A stretch of 64,000 nt of DNA, taken from the NCBI GenBank assembly GCA_033439265.1, contig JAVTVX010000024.1, positions 14,802,501 through 14,866,500 of the forward strand. Direction: 5' to 3'. The DNA is from Dillenia suffruticosa. Lineage: Eukaryota > Streptophyta > Magnoliopsida > Dilleniales > Dilleniaceae. A program made the position numbers and the translations under genes. The stretch's first letter is position 1, and each line of letters opens with the position of its first letter. Shown in pieces: positions 13,070 through 22,721 of the stretch. A model generated the notes under the pieces. That model worked only from the letters and a program-made list of their open reading frames with translations. It did no database searches and was not told the DNA's origin.

Positions 13070-15150
13070 CACAGAACTATTGCCTATTTCCTAACACTCC
13101 CGTTAACCAGTCCTAATCAGTTTTAATCAGTTTTATTTCCATTACAAAGCCATTACCACAATGCTATCACAACATAAAGCCATCAGTCCTATTTCCTTAA
13201 TCACAAAGCTATAAAGCCATCGCCACATTATAAGCCATCACCACCACACTGCTGTAAGCAAACCATCACTATGCTCTCTCCTCCTTTTTGTCATCAATAA
13301 AAAGAGTCAAAACTAGAGCAAACAAGTACAGAATTCAGAAGATAAGCTTCTTCTGACTTTACTCTCCCTCGATAAAATTAGAGTAGAAATCAGAACTTGC
13401 ATGGTGTTCTGCTTCCCCTTAAATAAAGACTAGTTCTAAACACCTACTTCTCTTTATTAATCCAACCAAAGATCCAACAACTAATAGTTATAGCAACCAA
13501 CAGATTCAACATTCAACTTTAAGTATGCATACATATACTCAGCATACATACATTTAGATACAACTTAAAATACAACTCAACATGCATGCATACACACAGC
13601 AACCAATTGTCATTTTCAGAATTGCACAAGTCTTAATGCATTAATTAGTAGTATTAGAATTTTGTCAAGCAAAGCATACATACACTCAGTATCAACTCTA
13701 AGCAATAGTAGAATTCAACAATAAAGTACATTCTTATTTCAAGGAGTACAAACTAGAGCAATATTTAAATAACATAAAATACCAATACAAAACATTAGAA
13801 AACCATTACAGTAATCAAAACATAAACTAACATCTAACAATCAGCATGAATGGGAAGCTTTAAGGGCATGAGATAATTTTTCCTTTTTCTTTTGTAATGG
13901 AGTCCAATCTGTTGTTAATACTTTGGAGTTCCATTTTCAATACATAACTCAATTAACCTTGTAAAATTTGTCTTTGTTCAATCTTCTCCAATTTTTCCCA
14001 ACTCATTTCAAGAGTGATGGACTGAGAAGTGGATGGATGTCCATTATATTCCCTTGTACCTTCCCTTTGTTCAGTTTCTGTTGCTTCTTCATTTACCTCT
14101 CATACTTCTTCTATTTGACTCTTGTCTATCCTACCATCATTTCTGACCTATTCTCCCTTACTGTTGCACATCCATCTTGCTCGAAGCATAGAAGATGCAT
14201 TAATTCCATTTTTCTCATTTAGCTCGATTACCATATCTTTGTCCAATTCCACATGATTGGATGATAGGATTTTAGAAATCATACTTGCATATGGTAGGAG
14301 AGAGCTTCTGATCTATGTGCAGCTATTATGATGTGAGGAACAATAAAGTGTAATCTAGGATTTTTCCCACTCATAATACATGCCATCAATCAAAAATCTT
14401 CTCTAGAGATGGTTCTGTAATTTCCTCCTCTAGGTCTAAGTATATAAGTAACAATCAAATGCAAAGTCATTTCATAGAATCCTAACTCTATAACACTTGT
14501 GTTCACAAAAGTCAAATTCTCGTCATTGAATACTATTTTAGTATTCTCCAAATAACTAGATTTCATGTAGGGTTCACATTTATCATTTGTTACCCATGCA
14601 AAAGCATTTTCTTTGCAAATAATCTTAGGAGTAACTTCAATCACCTTTCCATTTACATATGATCTAAAAGTGCATGAAACGAGGTGATCATCTTGGTTAA
14701 TCTATGTTTCATTCTCAGCTCCATCAGAGATTATTTCAATATTATTTTAAAACAATTTGATTACCTTCTCATGAATAAATTTATTTGGAATTGTAAACCA
14801 ATTAGGGCATACCTTATTCAAGTTTTTTTCGTATTTGAAATTCACTCTTTTAAGAAATACAAATCAATCAATCTCCCCTTATTAACTTTCCTTTTTAAGA
14901 ATAATTTCTTATACAGTTCACTCTATTTGATTGATTGAAACTCATGTGTGTTGAATTATGGAATGGCTTCTGTCTGTGGAGGTGGCAAAGGAGGTTTTAA
15001 AGAAGTAGGTTTCGCAGATGAATGTTTGATGATGAAGGCTTAAGATTTGGTATGTGGTTTAGATGAAGTTGATTGCTTAGAGATAGGCAATCTTTATTTA
15101 GGAGCCATCGCCAATTAGGCAATAAGGGAGTTGGCTGATAAAGATGGATA
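13070..15150 (-). other. Late-internal region of element S, with a degraded extra frame
   Basis: AT-rich sequence between copia A1 and the mitochondrial insertion. The part at 13970-14900 reads on the minus strand as decayed protein-like sequence. Its best piece (14390-14644) includes IEVTPKIICKENAFAWVT, VIELGFYEMTLHLIVTYIL and RGGNYRTISREDF, and faint continuation lies to the left. The position, between pol and the 3' LTR of S, is where SIRE-type elements carry an extra env-like frame. From memory it also recalls the family labelled putative plant transposon protein, but neither match is firm. Confidence 0.4.
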
Positions 15151-15223
15151 GTAATGATTACGTATTATCAATTTTCAGCCTCGTCATCGAAAGCGGCTTC
15201 CTATTGCTCGGACATTAACTGCT

Positions 15224-15615
15224 ATAGGGGCTTGGATGGTGAGCAAAAACAATTGATCAAGAAGTTGGTCAACTTTCTCATAAAAGAGCAAAAGTTCATG
15301 GTATTGTTTATCAAACTTTTCACCGCCTAGCTCGAATTGAACGTGATGTAATCAAACTTATGATTGATGCCATAGAGAATATAAAGCCCAAATGCGAAGT
15401 GGAAAAATTAGAAGTAGAAAGTACTATTTATGATGTCCCCGAAATTGTAGCCAGGGATTGTCAACAAACCTTAGCCAAGCTTTCAAATGACATATAAGCA
15501 ACAAGATAAGCTTAGTGAAATGTTCATTTGTTGAGATACTGGATGCTTACCGAAAGAAGGGCATTGAACTTAAGAAAAGGAAGAATCTTCATGGACTTGG
15601 TGGTCGCGCACACAA
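15224..15615 (+). pseudogene. rps7: rps7 mitochondrial ribosomal protein S7 pseudogene
   Basis: Reads like plant mitochondrial RPS7, a small-subunit ribosomal protein. Recognisable pieces are [15 protein letters not shown] near the start, [20 protein letters not shown] and [17 protein letters not shown] in the middle, and [15 protein letters not shown] then KKRKNLHGL near the end. The expected start codon reads ATA (15224-15226) and a base is missing just after it. A second frame change lies before the HGIVYQTFH block. About 15-18 bases seem lost after QQTLA, where the native protein has a stretch beginning IRWILEAAF. Homology stops after HGL. It cannot encode a functional protein. Comparison is to the native sequence from memory. 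Confidence 0.8.
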
Positions 15616-15830
15616 TGCACATAGTCTTAACTTAAGTCCAAGAGCGGGTTGTCTCCTCTTCAACATTTCTACTAGTTCCTTCCCTTCCTTTTCTATCCTC
15701 AGTACTAGAGATGAACGAATTCCATAAGCTAGAAATTGAGATAAAAAAAAGAAGGTTTTATTCTTATCACTATCTTTTTGAAGTAGATAGTTCACAGTGC
15801 TTATTCTATAGATATTGTAAAAGCCAACTT

Positions 15831-16382
15831 ATGTTTCTACTCCATTTTCATTACAAAGATGCATCACGTCAGGATCCGTTGGTGAAACCAAATCACGTCA
15901 ATGTTATGGAAGTTCCTGGATCATGTGAAATAAGAGTAATACCAAGGGTACTCTCTGATTTCATAATAAAAAATGGAAAATTGGCTATGGAGATTTCGTG
16001 TGGTCAGAAATTCATACAGATACAAAGGGGTTTAATAGGAAAGTTGTTTTGATCCAATCTATTCTTTAGGTTAGACAAAGGATAAGTCAGCAACCTAGCA
16101 TGACAAAGCACTCTTTGAGGGCATTGAATGTCTAATTTTTTAGTCAGAATCTCGACAGTAATGTCTTTGTTAGATTCTCTAGTTAAAATGCGGGAAAACT
16201 TCATTCAATTCTCGAAGGAAATGGAGTTTTGCGAATTCCCCCCAGAAGTGGAAGATCATTTCGAGAGCTACGAACATATTCAAGGGTTCAATATAACTAT
16301 TGTTACTTCGGCCAACACACAAGATGTGACTTTACCATCGTAGAGCGGCTTTTTGTAAAAAGATGAGGGGGGAACTCAATAA
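15831..16382 (+). pseudogene. rpl5: rpl5 mitochondrial ribosomal protein L5 pseudogene
   Basis: Matches plant mitochondrial RPL5, which binds 5S rRNA in the large subunit. It starts with an ATG at 15831 ([17 protein letters not shown]), followed by [15 protein letters not shown] and [16 protein letters not shown]. After a disturbed stretch with stop codons (about 16050-16130), similarity resumes with [30 protein letters not shown] and [13 protein letters not shown]. Two further in-frame stops fall near the C terminus (TAG and TAA in place of W and Q codons) before KDEGGTQ and the terminal TAA at 16380-16382. Its length is close to the native gene, so it has decayed in place. Confidence 0.85.
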
Positions 16383-16383
16383 G

Positions 16384-16686
16384 ATGTCGAAGAAGTGAAA
16401 TATACAAAATCACAAACGTAGATTGCTTGAGGCTAAATATGAATCGAGAGGAAAGTTTTATAAAGCCTTTTGTAAAGATCCTGATCTTCCTATTGATATG
16501 CGGGACAAACGTTGTTACAAGTTGTCCAAATTACCAAGAAATAGTTCCTTTGCACGTGTAAGAAACTGATGTATCTCCATGGGTCGCCATTGTTTTGTAT
16601 ATGAGTTCTTTTGAATTTCTCATATCATTTTTTATGGATTAGCTTCTCGAGGTCCTTTGATGAGCATAAAGAAATCGTCTTGGTAG
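16384..16686 (+). pseudogene. rps14: rps14 mitochondrial ribosomal protein S14 pseudogene
   Basis: Begins one base after the rpl5 stop, as in plant mitochondria, with MSKK and then a stop where the native gene has an Arg codon (CGA to TGA). Readable blocks are HKRRLLEAKYESRGKFYKAFCKDPDLP, DMRDKRCYKLSKLPRNSSFARVRN and GLASRGPLMSIKKSSW ending at TAG 16684-16686. At least three in-frame stops are present, several from C-to-T changes. The minus-strand open frame at 16639-16854 is partly the antisense of this gene and is not a gene. Confidence 0.85.
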
Positions 16687-16934
16687 CAACCACCAAACCA
16701 ATAGAACAAGGGTTAGCTCCGCAGCTAGTCCACAAGCAAAGTAAGTATGTTCAATACCGGCTGGCTCTAGACTGAAAATGCCTAATGGAGTAATCCGCTC
16801 TAAGATCAAAGATGCTAACGAGGTGGCAATCAAAGTGGGGGACCTCGCTTGCACCTGTATCTATCTCCTGTCAAGCATGCTCTAAAGACATAGACTATGT
16901 ATAGGGTAGTACTCTGGGAAAGATATAATGTTAC
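16687..16934. other. Probable mitochondrial spacer downstream of rps14
   Basis: Less AT-rich than its surroundings, with no gene recognised. It is assigned to the mitochondrial insertion only by position, directly after rps14 and before the A2 LTR. Confidence 0.4.
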
Positions 16935-17428
16935 TGTTGAAAGATCAAAGTAAGAACACAAGAGAACTTTGAAATGAAATTCTGAAATTTATTGATAATG
17001 AAAGCAAATAACATTCATAGCTTTGAACTTTTGTTCATACCTTTGCTTGAATACATAGAAGCCTATTTATAAAAGAAGAAGATGGAGAGAATTTAGAGAG
17101 CAAATGAGAGAACAAGAGAGGGGTTAAGACCCCTCTCTACTAGCCGTTGGAGGCTGTCTCCAACGGCTAGAATTACTAGCCGTTGGACAGTCTCCAACGG
17201 CTAGAGTTGTCAAGCCATTGGGGCCCGATTGGGCCCCCCTTTGTGGGCCTAAAAAGGCCCATTTCGGGCCCAACCCGAATTCCGTGGGCTATGCCAATTT
17301 AAGGCTTTGTCTTTGAGACAAAAAACTCATAAAGAATTTATTTGGTTTCGAAGGAGAAGAGCTTGGTGGACTCTTGAGAAGGCCTTTTAGAAATGTAATG
17401 ATAAGTTGATTAATTCTCCTTTTGAACA
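16935..17428 (-). repeat. 3' LTR of A2
   Basis: 494 bp, TGTTGAAAGATC to TTTTGAACA. It has two AACGG hairpin modules in a row (about 17140-17200) and a degenerate third, more than in A1. The LTR ends at the polypurine-tract complement CTCCCCCTCAAG. Confidence 0.85.
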
Positions 17429-18441
17429 CTCCCCCTCAAGTTGAGTGCGTAGATATTGATAGTACCCAACTTGCCCATCATTTCTTGTAAGTGAGCTGCT
17501 GTCCCTCCCTTTGTGAAAATATCCGCTAGCTGATCTTTACCCTTGATATGAGGAGTCACAATGAGTTTTTCTTTTACCTTTTGCGAATAAAATGACAATC
17601 AACCTCAATGTGTTTGTTGCGTTCATGGAAGACCGGATTGGTGGCAATGTGAATTGCAGATTGATTGTCACAATGGAGCTTGATTGGAGTGGAGACCGTG
17701 AACCCTGTTCTTCTACTAAAGTCTTCAGCCATACTATCTCACTTCCACTAGCTGCCATGGCCCTATACTCGGCCTCCGCACTTGATCTAGATACAACCTG
17801 CTGTTTTTTGCTCTTCCAAGCTACCAAGTTTCCTCCGACAAACATACAATATCCAGTGGTAGACTTTCTATCAATGGGATCCCCTGCCCAATCAGCATCA
17901 CAATACCCCTCAATGTCTGATCTTCCATTGTTCTTCATCCAAATCCCTAGCCCGGGTGATCCTTTGATGTAATGAAGAATCCTCTTTGCAGCTCTCCAAT
18001 GACCTTTTGTTGGAGAATGCATGAATTGACTTATATAGCTCACAGCATATGCTATGTCTGGCCTTGTGATGGTGAGATAGATAAGTTTTCCAACCAGCCT
18101 CTGAAATCTCTCAATGTCTTCTAGAGGATCATTGTCATCGCCTAAAGGACTAGAAGAGGAAACTGGACTGCAAGCCGGTTTTGCTCCAAGCTTTCCCGTT
18201 TCCTGCAAAAGGTCAAGAGCATATTTTCTTTGGAAGAGAATTAGCCCATTGGTACAATAGGCTAACTTAATACCTAGAAAATACTTTAGTTTCCCTAGAT
18301 CTTTAATTTCAAATCTAGACTTTAAGAAATTCCTAACTAGGTCTATTTGATGCAAATCACTACCTGTGATGATAATGTCATCTACATATACTAGTGCAAT
18401 TGTGATATGATCATTAGTCCTTCTAAGAAAGAGAGATGAAT

Positions 18442-18925
18442 TGTTGAAAGATCAAAGAAAGAACTCAAGAGATCTTGAAATATAACTCTGAATTTTATTG
18501 AAATAGAAAGCAAATAACATCCATAGCTTTGAACTTTTGTTCATGCCTTTGCTTGAATACATAGATGCCTATTTATAGAAGAAGATGAGGGAGAGAATTA
18601 GAGAGCAAAAAGAGAGAACAAGAGAGGGGTTAAGACCCCTCTCTACTAGCCGTTGGATGCTGTCTCCAACGGCTAGAATTACTAGCCATTGGACAGCCTC
18701 CAACGGCTAGAGGCTAGATTTGCCTAGCCGTTGGGGCCCAATTGGGCCCCCTTTGCTGGGCCAAAAAGGGCCCTTTTGCTGGCCCGGGTTGGGCCCTTCG
18801 GGCCTAGCCCGAATTCTGCGAGCCAGCCTAATTTAAGGCTCCATCCTTGAGAAGAACTTGTTGGACTCTTGGGAAGGCCCCTTTTAGAAAGGTGATGATA
18901 GGTTGATTAATTCCTTTTTTCAACA
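18442..18925 (-). repeat. 3' LTR of A3
   Basis: 484 bp, TGTTGAAAGATC to TTTTCAACA. The TATA complement is at 18569-18578 and hairpin modules run from 18646 to about 18740. The GC palindrome near 18781-18812 has loop TTC, where A1 has GAA. Confidence 0.85.
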
Positions 18926-19486
18926 CTCCCCCTCAAGTTGGGTGCGTAGATATTTATAGTACCCAACTTGCCCATCATTTCTTGTAGGTGAGCTGCTGTT
19001 CCTCCTTTTGTAAAGATATCCGCTAGCTGATCTTCTCCTTTGATATGAGGAGTCACAATGAGTTTTTCTTCTACCTTTTGACGAATAAAATGACAATCAA
19101 CTTCTATGTGCTTGGTGCGTTCATGGAAGACCGGATTAGTGGCAATGTGAATTGCTGATTGATTGTCACAATGGAGCTTGATTGGAGTGGAGACTGTGAA
19201 CCCTAGCTCTTCTATTAAAGCCTTCAACCATACTATCTCGCTTGCACTAGCTGCCATGGCCCTATACTCGGCCTCCGCACTTGATCTAGACACTACCCGC
19301 TGTTTTTTGCTCTTCCAAGCTACCAAGTTGCCTCCTACAAATATGCAATACCCAGTGGTAGACTTTCTATCGGTGGAGTCACCCGCCCAATCAGCATCAC
19401 AATACCCTTCAATATTTGAACTTCCATTGTTCTTCATCCAAATGCCTAGCCCCGGGGTTCCTTTGATATAATGAAGGATCCTATCA

Positions 19487-20813
19487 ACGTTTGTGGTGAA
19501 ATTATAAGGTGGATTTATAAATGGGCCATTGAAGTTGTTGGTTGGTTAGTGAGAAAGGGAGACAGCATGTGTATACATTAGAAGTCTATCTATGACGTCC
19601 TAAGTCTTGATCCTAGGCAAAGGATTAATTAAGAATATAATTTAATATAGTGATTTTCGATTTTATTTATATATATTATGTATTGAATTGTAGTGACACG
19701 TTTGGTAACCGAATGAGGGGAGCACATTTCTTATACATTGTGGTGCATTTAGGGAGTGACATATCCTCCCATATACTGTGAGTGAGACTTTGACGCTATA
19801 TTCTTGATTGAGTAAAAATACATGTTTTATAACTTTTCAAAATCATATATTTTATGACATATGTGAAAGCATGAGATTTGGTTTATGTTTTACAAATACT
19901 TTTCTTTGTGATCATTGGAGTGTCTCAAATAATTGATTCAAATAATATGCATACATGAATTGTGTTGAAATGATATCGGGCCACTCTTTGAAAACTTGAT
20001 ATGAATTATATGCTTTCATTGCATTGATACACTGATTTGCAATAATTTAAATGGAAATGAGTAGCCGGATACCTACTTATGATGTGATGATGTGATGTTG
20101 TCCTTGGAGTACTTGCATGATGATGTCCTTGGTGGACTACCGTAGTTACGAAGGGCATTTGTAGAGGTACCGATTGTGTCCGGATACATTTCTGTAGGAG
20201 GTATCCCCAAATACCATATGTATAGTTGCGGCCGGCTGAACCAAATCAGGGAGGACATGTGTGACGCCACTATCTAGCACCAGGAGGGATTTTATACATG
20301 GTTGATTATGTATGTGCACGTAGACATGGGCTAGCCTTTGGTGAAACTCGTGTCCAACATTGGAGTATAGAGCTAAAATTTTTATACTTCCATATAAACC
20401 TCCAATGCGCTCGTCATCGATCGTGGTAGAGTTTTGCCAAAAATATTTTATTGGCATGCTTTAAATGATTTTTGAAATGTAAATAGATGCATATGTTGAT
20501 ATATTGATATATGATACATGATTATTTGATTTATAGAAATACCATGTTAGATTTATAATATCATCATGTGTTAAGAATGGGCTTTTACACTCCTTACTCA
20601 CACCTTTTATTGATAACATATTGTTGATCCCCTCACTCAATGAGTATTTTCCTTAATACTCACCCCCTTACTTACAGATATAGATTTGGTAGGGAGACAT
20701 GTCCAGAGACTTTCGACACACTTGATATACCTTGGGAGATGATGAGTGTTGGGTATGGTACCAACCATTCTTCTGTGATGAAGTTGAATAATGTATATAC
20801 TTGAGGTCTATAA
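19487..20813. other. Non-coding stretch, unassigned repeat-like DNA
   Basis: AT-rich, with no convincing gene. It contains a phrase TTAATACTCACCCCC followed by TTACAG near 20655-20680, a layout also met at about 38530 and 49525. It looks like non-coding retroelement DNA, but no ends were found. Confidence 0.35.
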
Positions 20814-21233
20814 TGTTGAAATGAAGCACAATTAGGGCATATGGTTGACCCTAATCTAGTAAACTTTGTATTCCTAAAACAAGGCCCAAATGAAAAGTTA
20901 AAAAGGGGGCAAAATTCTACCTCACTATGTCTAAAGAAAGTGGGCTCATCTAGGGACCCAGCTCGGGCCAGCAAATAGGAGGCCAAAGGCCCCCAACGGC
21001 TAGTAAAAGAACTAGCCATTGGGGACTGCCCCACGGCTAGAGAGGGCAATGCCCTCTCTCCCCCTCTTATCCTTTCTCAACTCTCTTTCTCTTCTTCTAT
21101 AAATAGGGCAGCTAGTAGCATTTAAGAAGCATGAAAAAATGCTTCAACTACTTGTATACTCTCTTTGAATAATTAATAAAGTCTTTGAAGTATTCATTCA
21201 AAATTCATTGCTTGCTTACTTGAAAGTTCATCA
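20814..21233 (+). mobile_element. Solo LTR, G-family type
   Basis: An LTR with no internal region, in plus orientation, related to the LTRs of element G (44114 and 48729) read in reverse. It starts TGTTGAAATGAAGC and ends GAAAGTTCATCA. The TATA box CTATAAATAG is at 21097-21106, with AACGG/CCATT hairpin sequences at about 20990-21040, 57 bases upstream. The flanks TATAA and TATGG are not a clean target duplication. Confidence 0.8.
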
Positions 21234-21489
21234 TATGGAATGATTAATGTACATTTTATAGGATGACTATAATTATGTTATTGTAAATGTAAATTGAAAC
21301 TTTCGAATTCGTTGTATATTCATACATTGAGGCACAATATTACATTTTAAATTTCTTTTACTTTGAAAATTATATTTTGAGGAAAATCAAGTTTTGAATA
21401 GGTGTAAATGAATACCTTGCATTGTCCCGGTATATAAGAAGATGCTGCCCGTATGTTGAGATAATGCGGCAACTGTTATGTGCTTGACT
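21234..21489. other. Non-coding, nothing recognised
   Basis: AT-rich sequence between the solo LTR and the pol remnant of element S. It probably continues the unassigned sequence left of the solo LTR. Confidence 0.35.
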
Positions 21490-22261
21490 TGAGGGTCAGG
21501 ACTTGATAGATAGAGCAAACATCAAAGTCAAATATGACTTTAAAACCCTTATCACACAACTGACTAATACTCAACAAACTAAATTTAAGACCAGAGACAA
21601 GAGCAACATTGAATTTGAGTATTAGTGGATTTACCTCATTGTTGCCTACTCCAATGTCCCTTCGGAGTTGTTACGAAACGCTACCTTTACACCTTTCTTC
21701 TTCTAACATCTCTAGTCATATACCTTGAACAACTACTATCAATGCACCAGACTGACTTTCCAGGAGAGTCCTTTGATTTTAGACAAACCTAAAATAAGAT
21801 TCAATCATATTTTTGCCTTTGATACCCATATTTTCTTAGATCTGGATGAGATAGTTTTGATTTGATTTTTAGGTACCCAATTCAAGTTTACTACTGATGA
21901 GTTTTTGAGCCAATAGACATAAACTGAGTGTCCAAATTTTTGGCATTAGGTACACTTGTGATCATTTATCCTTATATTTTTTGCAGTGATTGAAGTGTTA
22001 ATCCTTAGTTTACAGTTATCTGACTTATATCCAAATTTCATGCATGTGTGGCATGTCTATAGTTTAACAAGTAGGAGTGAAAAACATATATAGCTTTTTG
22101 TGGGTTTGAGTAGAATTAAATGCTTATCCAGTTTTAACAAAGACTGCTTTCTGTGTTCCTAGGATGACATTTAGTTTTTCTTAACCTTGTATGAATTTCA
22201 TGAGAATGCCATTTTGCCTAATATTTTTCTCCTTTTGTTTAGTTAGCTCTTTTCTCATAAT
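21490..22261 (-). pseudogene. Zinc-knuckle and protease region of element S (broken)
   Basis: The minus strand shows CSRYMTRD (protease active-site neighbourhood of SIRE-like copia elements), KKIWVSK, a CQKFGHS zinc-knuckle-like word, and phrases resembling the pre-integrase region (about 21540-21600). There are several breaks. The stretch ends at 22257-22261 with ATAAT, the left copy of the target duplication of the D composite. Confidence 0.55.
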
Positions 22262-22721
22262 TGTTGAAAAGAATGATAACTCAACCCATCTTCATCACCA
22301 ACCAAGTGCATCTACTTAGAAACCCAAAAATCAGCCTGCATTGTCCAGCAAGTATGGCCCATTTGGGCAGCCTAAATCAACCCAAAATACATTCACAAAT
22401 AGGCCCAAGGAAGCCCAAAAGTTTGGAGAAAAATCTAGGAAGCAAACCCAAATAGTTAGGGGTAGTTTGGGCAGTATATATTTCAACAGTCAAAAAACTA
22501 GCTGTTGGAATTTCTTGGGGTTTGAGCTCCAACGGGAATATTACTTTCGAATCACTATCTACTGGCTATTTTTTCCTTTTCTCTATAAATAGAATCTCAT
22601 TGTATCTCCAAAAACCATGAGAAAAATGCACTCAAATCTGTCCATGTATGCTCTCATTCTTCTTCAATAAAATTCAGAAGTATTCTTCATTTCCTGTGCT
22701 CTATTTTTTTATATTTCAATA
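22262..22721 (+). repeat. 5' LTR of D
   Basis: 460 bp, TGTTGAAAAGAATG to ATTTCAATA. The primer-binding site TGGTATCAGAGC follows at once (22722-22733). A CTATAAATAG box lies near 22580. The central part is homologous to the E-family LTR read in reverse. Confidence 0.9.

Larger units (their letters stand above)
15150..16934 (+). other. Nuclear insertion of plant mitochondrial DNA (NUMT)
   Basis: A block with recognisable remnants of three plant mitochondrial ribosomal protein genes on one strand, rps7, rpl5 and rps14, and non-repetitive spacer between and after them. The rpl5-rps14 order and their near contact are typical of plant mitochondrial genomes. All three carry stops or frameshifts, several at former CpG or CGA positions changed to TG or CA, as expected of methylated nuclear DNA. 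The right end is cut by the A2 LTR at 16935. The left end lies between about 15120 and 15220 and is not sharp. Confidence 0.75.
16935..19486 (-). mobile_element. A2 and A3: two truncated, stacked A-family copia copies
   Basis: A2 starts with its 3' LTR (16935-17428) and minus-strand RNase H and RT sequence up to 18441. There a second A-family copy, A3, begins with its own 3' LTR (18442-18925) and RNase H sequence up to about 19486. Neither has its 5' half or 5' LTR here, so no target duplications can be paired; GTTAC precedes A2. Both are broken. The layout fits A3 inserting into A2 followed by loss of the shared right part. Confidence 0.8.

Noticed and set aside
15224-15615. Functional nuclear-transferred rps7
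   Set aside because: Start codon lost, frame changes, missing internal bases and no targeting sequence; neighbours rpl5 and rps14 are equally broken, so this is an inserted mitochondrial block rather than a gene transfer.
16639-16854. Minus-strand 71-residue open frame with hydrophobic stretch
   Set aside because: Its C-terminal part is the antisense of rps14 and the rest lies in spacer; no family recognised.
19487-20813. Host gene remnant
   Set aside because: No readable protein family and no exon-like blocks; the texture fits non-coding retroelement DNA.
20809-21238. Target duplication for the solo LTR at 20814
   Set aside because: Flanks TATAA and TATGG agree at only three of five bases, too weak to claim.
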